From Dentipellis sp. KUC8613 (taxonomy: Eukaryota > Basidiomycota > Agaricomycetes > Russulales > Hericiaceae), in NCBI GenBank assembly GCA_002286715.1, contig NSJX01000007.1:189863-253862 (forward strand): 64,000 nucleotides of DNA, given 5' to 3'. The first letter of the stretch is position 1. Each line of letters starts with the position of its first letter. A program made the position numbers and the translations under genes. The notes beneath the pieces were generated by a model. It did no database searches. It was given only the letters and a program-made list of their open reading frames with translations, and had not been told where the DNA came from. Positions 58,009 to 64,000 of this stretch are shown here, in pieces.

Positions 58009-59500
58009 ATGCGACTACCAAATTTTATTGTCTTCGTCCTCATATCGCTCGCTCTCGAGGCCCACGCATGGCCCTTCGATTGGCTCCGCAAGGTCTCGGC
58101 ATCATTCCAGACGGACCATGGCTGGTTGTGGGGGTGGGCACTAGGTGCAGACAGCACCGTCTCCGTCGTAGACCGCTTCCCGCCCATATCCTTCCTCGCA
58201 AGACCTGCATCGTTTGGCGCGGACCTAGTGGATCCTCTCCTTGGATACGTACTCCCCCTGAACACCTTCACCGTTCCCTGCCCCGGAGACGACGACGACA
58301 GCGACGGCGATGGCGAACATGATGGCACGCGATCGAATCTTACGCTTGGGTGGTCATCGGCGTCAAATCTAGGTTGTCCGAAGCTTTGCCTCGCGGGCCC
58401 GCACGCGCCAGAAGGCATCGAGTCTTGGATTGCGCTCGTGCAACGCGGCAAGTGCCAGTTCGTCGACAAGGCGCGCGAGGCGCAGCGCCTCGGTGCCAAG
58501 GGCATCGTTGTAGGCGGCGATGATCCGGAGCAAAGCGGCAACCCGGACGCATTGGTGAATATGTACAGTCCAGGTGAGTATGCGAAGCGGTCACCGGGTC
58601 TTCCTCGCGTTAACATCGTGTTTAGAGGATGCTTCTGATGTCGGCATACCTGCGGTTTTTATCCGTTATACGGACTACATGGTGCTCGCGTCGCTCATCG
58701 CAACGTCCAATACCTCGCACTCGGGTTTGCAGACGCTCCCGCTGCTCCTGAGCTCGGAATACTCTGGATGGCAGTGGTACTCGTCCGTTCATCATAATGA
58801 TGGTTTTCATTGGCTGACGTTCGTTCTAGGCCAGTGCTCACGTTCCTCACCATACTGTTCATTCCATCATCACTTACCTTCTTGACACTTCTTGTTCACC
58901 GCATTCGTGCGGCACGTGCCGCTCAACGTGAGCGTGCGCCAGAAGACCTTGTCCAGCGCTTACCGTGGCGAGTTTGGACGGGCACCACCTGGGAGAAGCC
59001 GGACAGCGCTGGGCACACCAAAAGCGCGGTCAATCCTCAGGATGTGGATGTCGAACTCGGTGAAGCACCAGCTGGCCCTCCAACACCAATTCCCGTGGAA
59101 GAAGAGGAAGAAGATCCTGCGTGGTTCCTGTCTCAGGATGAATGTGCCATCTGCTTGGAGCAGTTTGTCCGAGGCGACCGCGTGCGCGTTCTTCCTTGCA
59201 AGCACATCTTCCATCTGGAAGAAGTTGATATATGGCTGATTCACCGAAAGAAAGTGGTACGTCTTCTGATTCTAGGCTTCGCCGTTCCTTTGTGATGCGT
59301 AGCCTCGTGCGCTAATGACCTTGATTCAGTGCCCTGTCTGTAAAGCAGATGTGACTCACCCTCATTCTTCGCACAAGCATCCCCTTACGCCACCACCCGA
59401 TAATGATGGAACTCTACCTGACGTTCACGACGAACCACCTGCACCGCCCACTACGCCACCACCTACGGAGCGGACACCCTTGCTTCATCAGACCCCATGA
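58009..59500 (+). CDS. PA-TM-RING membrane E3 ubiquitin ligase (RNF13/GRAIL-like)
   Basis: Signal peptide MRLPNFIVFVLISLALEAHA, then a lumenal protease-associated domain: VDPLLGYVLPLNTF, SNLTLGWSS, ESWIALVQRGKCQFVDKARE, AQRLGAKGIVVGGDD, then after an intron SDVGIPAVFIRYTDYMVLAS. One TM helix follows (VLTFLTILFIPSSLTFLTLL), then a cytosolic tail with a RING-H2 finger: CAICLEQF, VLPCKHIFHLEEVDIWL, and after an intron CPVCKADV. The Cys/His spacing C-x2-C, C-x-H-x2-H, C-x2-C is complete. The tail is Pro/Thr-rich and ends TPLLHQTP. Such ligases sit in endosomes or vacuole and ubiquitinate membrane cargo. Four introns. The start at 58009 gives a clean signal peptide. Confidence 0.94.
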
Positions 59501-60624
59501 CCCCCTCTCCACACAACGGCAAACCTACGTTACCGATACCCCTGAGATAGTGCTCATAATCATCTTGAAGTGTTGTACGAAGTAATGTATACTACCATTT
59601 TTCTTGCTATGACGTCAAGAGGAAGGAAGGTAGTATTCTCCTCCTATCGTAGTCTGGAGTTGCACTGCCTGCAGGCTGCGTTGTGACAGGTAATCGACCG
59701 CTCCGGAGTGGTTCTTCGTAGGTCAGTCATGAAAGTTTCTCGGTGTCTGCCCCCGTTCTGTGATTTCTAAAGTGTCTTGTAAAGATTCAGTGGCGTCGCC
59801 GAGTTGTGCCGCCCGGGCTATCCATTGTGTCCCTGTTTTAGTGGTTCATCACCTTGGCTTAACTACCCTGGATAAGGCCCGCGGTGTCGAGCAGGGGTGC
59901 CGCGATGGAAGACGGTGTCATGAAGGACCTTAATCCAACTATGGAGCCGTCAAGCGCCCGTTATTGTCTTGCGCAAAGCCTTCGGAACCATCTTTCCGGA
60001 AAAGGGATATGCAGCAGACCGTCTCAGATCGCAGATGGCCCGATGGACCTTGTCTATACAACGACGCAGCACGCTCAGGCACACGCGTGAGCACAGAAAA
60101 CAATTGCGGGCCCGGCCACGCGCGCGTATGCGTGATGGGCCCGCTTCGCACTTATTGTCTTGCGCTGCCGTCCACAAAGCCGCGTATGAGAACAAACTCT
60201 GATGCGCGGGTTTCCGGCACGCAGGGCGGTGATTCGGGCGAGACATCTCCTTGTCTGGGTGGGCGCGCGGGCGGCGAGCGTGGCACCGGTCTCGCTTTCG
60301 CTCTGCGCTTGTGCGCACGCGAGACGCAAGCGAGCCCACCTCGCTGACCTTATTTAAATGCACACTGGCATGGGTACGTAGCCAGCTTTCGCCTTTTGCC
60401 CCGCACGAACAGGTATCTAGGGTATCCACCTCCGCACCGTACCTGTTGATCCCGAGGTAGGTCGCTCTTTTTGTTACCTTCTCTGATGCGCGCTTGGGGA
60501 TAGATTGAGTTCGCGATCGCCCCGTATGCCAGATGGATATCTGATTTCATTTCTGCTTCTTATTCTTTAGAAAAACGATATAAGCAGCACCGTCCTGCTG
60601 AGTACCGAGTCAGAACACCACACT
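59501..60624. other. Intergenic 1.1 kb
   Basis: 3' flank of the RING gene and the long upstream region of the zinc-finger gene. A TATA-like TATAAG lies near 60580. No gene is supported. Confidence 0.5.
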
Positions 60625-62499
60625 ATGTACGACTCTCCGAACAGGAACATGACTTGGACTCGCGCGTCCGCTCCCCTCGCTGACAAGCGCCACTGTAAGT
60701 CGTCCCTCTGCCTTGCATATACTGCCATCCCATCCTAACATACATGTGTCGGTGAGTAGCCAAACCGTGCAAGTTCTTTCAGAGGGGCGCCTGCGCCCTC
60801 ACCGCTGAGGAGTGCAAGTTCGCACACGTCAAGCAGTTTTCGCGTCACACAGGCATCCCTCGCATGCAGCAGCCGTGCAAGTATTTCCTCGCCGGCCGTT
60901 GCACCCTCGGGGAGTATTGTCGCTATACGCATCCTAAGGAACTGATCGTTCAAGGTAAGCTCGTGTGCACGCTACGTCTACCCCATCGCGCCTTACTCAC
61001 GAACTGCACAGGAAATGCCACCGCTCCTGGCGTGAAGCGCCCCTCTTTCGACATGCCCAATGCATTCGAAGGCCATCAACCTGAATACTACTGTAAGCCC
61101 CTCGCACCCAACCCCACCTACCCACAGCTCACCCCACCCCAGACGCAACCCCCACCGCCTCCCCCCAATCCCTCCACAGCCAGCTCTACGCCCCCGCGCC
61201 GCTGCCCTCACCCGCGCTCACCGAGCTCTCGCACCTCATCCTCCGGGACGACTCCGCGCACTACAGCCCGAGCGACACGGACGCAGACGTGCCGAGCCTC
61301 TCGCGCTCCGCGCGCTCGTCGCCGTCCGCGCAGTCCAGCGACATCCCCGACGACTCGGAGCCCGCGAGCCCGGACGACGATGCGCACGCGTTCCCGTACA
61401 CCCCGCGCGCGTGGGCCGCGTCCCCGCCGCCCCCGCCCGCCGCGCTGCTGCCTGTCGGCGCGTGCTTCGCAGCCGGCCCGTTCGGGCAGGCGTACCCCGC
61501 GGTCTACGGGCTGCAGCCGCTCTCGCCGCCTGCGGCCGTGCGCGAGCCGCTTCGCTCGCCGCGCGCGCATGGGGGCGCACGGCGCGGCAAACTGTTTAAG
61601 AGTACGTGCATCCCTCGCGCTCCGTTGTGCTCTGTGACTAACTGCTTCGATCGTACAGAGAAAGAATGTAAGTACTACCGCGCGCACGGCTGCTGCCCGC
61701 GGGGCGAGGACTGTACCTAGTATGTCTCTGCGTATCGACTAGCGTGTGCAGAGCGAATGCTAACGACGGGTACGGTCGATAGTGTGCACCTGACGCCGCG
61801 CGTGTCCGTCAAGTCGCCGCCGTCCCTGCCGCGGCGGCCGGTGAAGGACATCGAGGAGCAGCATGCCAAGGGCTACTATCCCATCATGTGGCGCGTCATT
61901 GGCGGGGGCGTTATGATGGGTGGACAACGTAGGTTTCTTGCTTGTGATTGAGAGCTATGGCTAACCGATGTTGGTGGTACAGGCGAGGTCTGCCAGCGGT
62001 ATTTGCGTGGCGAGTGTGAGGAGGGGCTGGATTGTCGGTTCGTGCATCCGGGAGGTGGGTTGTTTGGTTTTCTTTTTGTGTATCGGCGACCGACGCTGAC
62101 TTTATATGGCTTGGGCAGAGGAGAACCCGGCGCTGCTTGTCGACAGCTTGTCCATTGAAGCCGAGGAACAGACTCCTCGAGATATCGTGCCCCCCGCGCC
62201 CCAAGAAATGCCTGAGGACAGTGTGAAGCCCGCAGCCGTAGCCCCGCTGAGGATCACGATCCCCGCGCCTGAGAAATACCTCCCGGACGTGTCGCCGACG
62301 CTATTCCAGCGCGCCGAACAGGTCGAGGATGAATACTCCGTTACAGACAAGTCGAGCGGCACGTTCCCTGAACGTCCGCATTCGACGCCGCCGTGCCTCT
62401 CGAGGCGTCATTCCAAGGTAGTTCAATGTCTTTCCTGTAGAGTGACGTTTACTGAACGCGTTTATGCAGTCCGCATCCAATGCACCTGCGCTTCACTAA
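60625..62499 (+). CDS. CCCH-type zinc-finger protein with four fingers
   Basis: After MYDSPNRNMTWTRASAPLAD and a first intron come finger 1 (CKFFQRGACALTAEECKFAH) and finger 2 (CKYFLAGRCTLGEYCRYTH). A Ser/Asp/Pro-rich disordered region follows, then finger 3 (CKYYRAHGCCPRGEDC, its His after an intron) and finger 4 (CQRYLRGECEEGLDCRFVH). Spacing is C-x7-C-x5/6-C-x3-H, typical of RNA-binding CCCH proteins. The region between fingers 3 and 4 has KDIEEQHAKGYYPIMWRVIG. The last intron leads to SASNAPALH and TAA at 62497-62499. About nine exons. The pairing of two N-terminal and two C-terminal fingers suggests an mRNA-binding regulator, but the target is unknown. It is not a Nab2 or CPSF30 match by spacing. 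Confidence 0.85.
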
Positions 62500-63975
62500 T
62501 GGCTGAGGCTCTCCTTTCCAACGTCTACTCTCGCGTACCTCCATCCCATGCCTGCACGACGTCATCAGCATCTTGAGCACCGGCTCAAGCACGTATACCA
62601 CCTTCGCCTTCGCACCCGACTCCACTTGTACCACTCGCCTCACTTTGCCCACTTGACTCACTTGTTCCACTAACCTCTGACCCTGCCCAGCTATTGAGCC
62701 GTTCCTTCCGTTCCATTTTCTATCACGCATCACACGATCCTTCCCTGCGTCTCGGCTACCCTCTTCCCTGTTGCATCTTCCTTCCTGTCCTCATGCAGGC
62801 GACCTGTACTTCATCCTCACTCCCACGGCGGCGCGCCAGTGAGGTGTATTTGTGACTTTTAGCATTGTCATTGCATTTTGTATCTTCTACCACAAACACG
62901 AACACAAAACATAATAAACTTTTTCTTTACCCTTGCCAGTATTAATAGCTGCGAAACAGAAGTCGTTTCAGCGAGCGGTCCGCGGAGCGCTGACTGTCAT
63001 CGTTCGTGGTACCGCGGTACTACATGTAGCTGTAGGATCTTGTGGTTATGCTCCGAGGCGCCTGTACCAACTGATGTCCCCAGCAGCCACAATGAACGGG
63101 CGCAAGCTGCTATGGACACGTGAATGCGAGCCGAACAGTCGCGATGACACTGCGCTGGACACGTGGGTCGTAGCACGGAACCGCTTCCGCTCTGACCGCA
63201 TAAGTCAGTATGATTCAATGATACGCACGTCTATGGCGTGTATGTACCTAGGCTCTCACTGCCCAGGCTTCGGCTTGAACAAGAAGTAGACTCCCACTGA
63301 CAGAGATGCCTTCGGTAGATGAAACGCCAATCGCTATAAAAAGCCCGTAGAGGGCATAAGTAGTGAGTAGCAGTCCAGGCTTCATCAGAGGCCAAAGGCT
63401 CCGACGTTGACGATCCAGAAAGCAATTCCAGGTTGGACGACGTGAGTGTATTCGGCGAAACAGGTGGCGTGGCAGCTCGGCATTTGTGACGTCCTTGGCC
63501 TGCTGGCTGCCAGTGGCTGCGGAAGACTGCGGTGTTATATGGTTCTGCAACGAGCATGTCGAAAGAAGCCAAGGAACCGAAGAGGGCAGGGAAGCGCGAT
63601 GTGACATAGCCAGCAAACACAGCACATTAGTACCTTCAGCTGTAGTACTGAAAATATACTGTTGTGCCAAGCAGCAAGCAGACGACGTTCAGGACCCAAG
63701 AGGAGTCAATTCCGACAAGCTCGTGGGGGAAGAAGAATGATAAGAGCAACCCGAAAGGAGCCGAAGGAAGGGGGAGTCTGGCCGGTTCTGGGGTTGTTAT
63801 CAGATAAGATGGGGTAAAGGGTGCATGATGTGATTTTGCCGAAAAGAGAAATCTGTCGCCATCCTCCCTCAGGACTGCTCGCCCTGCTACATAAGCCTAC
63901 CCCCGCCCCAGGCCCTTTCTGCTCCCCCCATCGTCTCCAGGCTCTCTCCAGAGACCCTCCATTCCATTCCCAACC
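62500..63975. other. Intergenic 1.5 kb with possible gene relic
   Basis: 3' flank of the zinc-finger gene, then sequence with no clean gene. The minus-strand frames between 63.25 and 63.74 kb are described separately. The right part, with a CTACATAAG element at 63890, is probably the promoter of the gene starting at 63976. Confidence 0.45.
63250..63740 (-). pseudogene. Possible relic of a membrane protein gene
   Basis: Three minus-strand frames contain hydrophobic, membrane-like segments in order: SSWVLNVVCLLLGTTVYFQY, QPGIAFWIVNVGAFGL and GLLLTTYALYGLFIAIGVSS, then YFLFKPKPGQ before a stop. I could not find a start codon or GT..AG introns that join them, so this is either a decayed gene or chance. 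No family is recognised. Confidence 0.2.
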
Positions 63976-64000
63976 ATGACCGCCACGACCGCCGACCTCG
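63976..64000 (+). CDS. Start of a gene truncated by the window edge
   Basis: ATG at 63976 in good context (CCAACCATGAC) after a pyrimidine-rich leader opens the frame MTATTADL, which continues past the edge. The product cannot be told from eight codons. Confidence 0.4.

Overview
The window is nuclear DNA from a filamentous basidiomycete fungus, most likely an agaricomycete of polypore type. Genes are GC-rich and broken by many 49-60 nt introns with GT..AG ends and CTGAC/CTAAC-like branch sites. The families present (a 7-TM protein, short arrestin-like paralogs, secreted GH15 glucoamylases) are typical of wood- and litter-decay fungi. Both tRNA genes carry introns. I see no prokaryotic features, no CRISPR array and no intact transposon. 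Exon boundaries are read by eye from splice signals and reading frame.

Layout. 1-11.8 kb: the 3' two-thirds of midasin (MDN1/REA1), cut by the left edge. 12-14.3 kb: a membrane-anchored NPP phosphodiesterase. 14.7-15.8 kb: a SYLF protein. 16-21.8 kb: two minus-strand GH15 glucoamylases with starch-binding domains, separated by tRNA-Pro(CGG). 23.3-34.5 kb: an F-box-like protein, a SNF5-type chromatin remodeller subunit, a divergently transcribed family X DNA polymerase relative, the queuosine salvage enzyme QNG1, a small conserved protein built with micro-exons, and RFT1. 35-54.6 kb: three arrestin-like paralogs interleaved with a 7-TM protein, an UNC93-like transporter, YAE1, dynactin p62 and a two-TM protein. 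55.6-57.4 kb: a third glucoamylase, without a starch-binding domain, followed by tRNA-Asn(GUU). 58-62.5 kb: a PA-TM-RING ubiquitin ligase and a CCCH zinc-finger protein. The first codons of another gene lie at the right edge.

Themes. Ribosome and translation functions are frequent (midasin, YAE1, QNG1, two tRNAs). Starch use is represented by three glucoamylases of different architecture. Protein traffic, glycosylation and turnover are represented by the arrestin-like proteins, RFT1, the PA-TM-RING ligase, the F-box-like protein and dynactin. These are eukaryotic neighbours, not an operon.

Most notable: the family X polymerase relative at 27.06-28.95 kb keeps the whole fold and an intact 494-codon frame, but all three metal-binding aspartates and the dRP-lyase lysine are replaced, and it has a mitochondrial-type presequence. 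It looks like a polymerase-fold pseudoenzyme. Second: a 138-residue protein at 31.6-32.3 kb has three consecutive micro-exons of 11, 15 and 12 nt, and the NPP gene encodes its catalytic motif on micro-exons of 14 and 18 nt.
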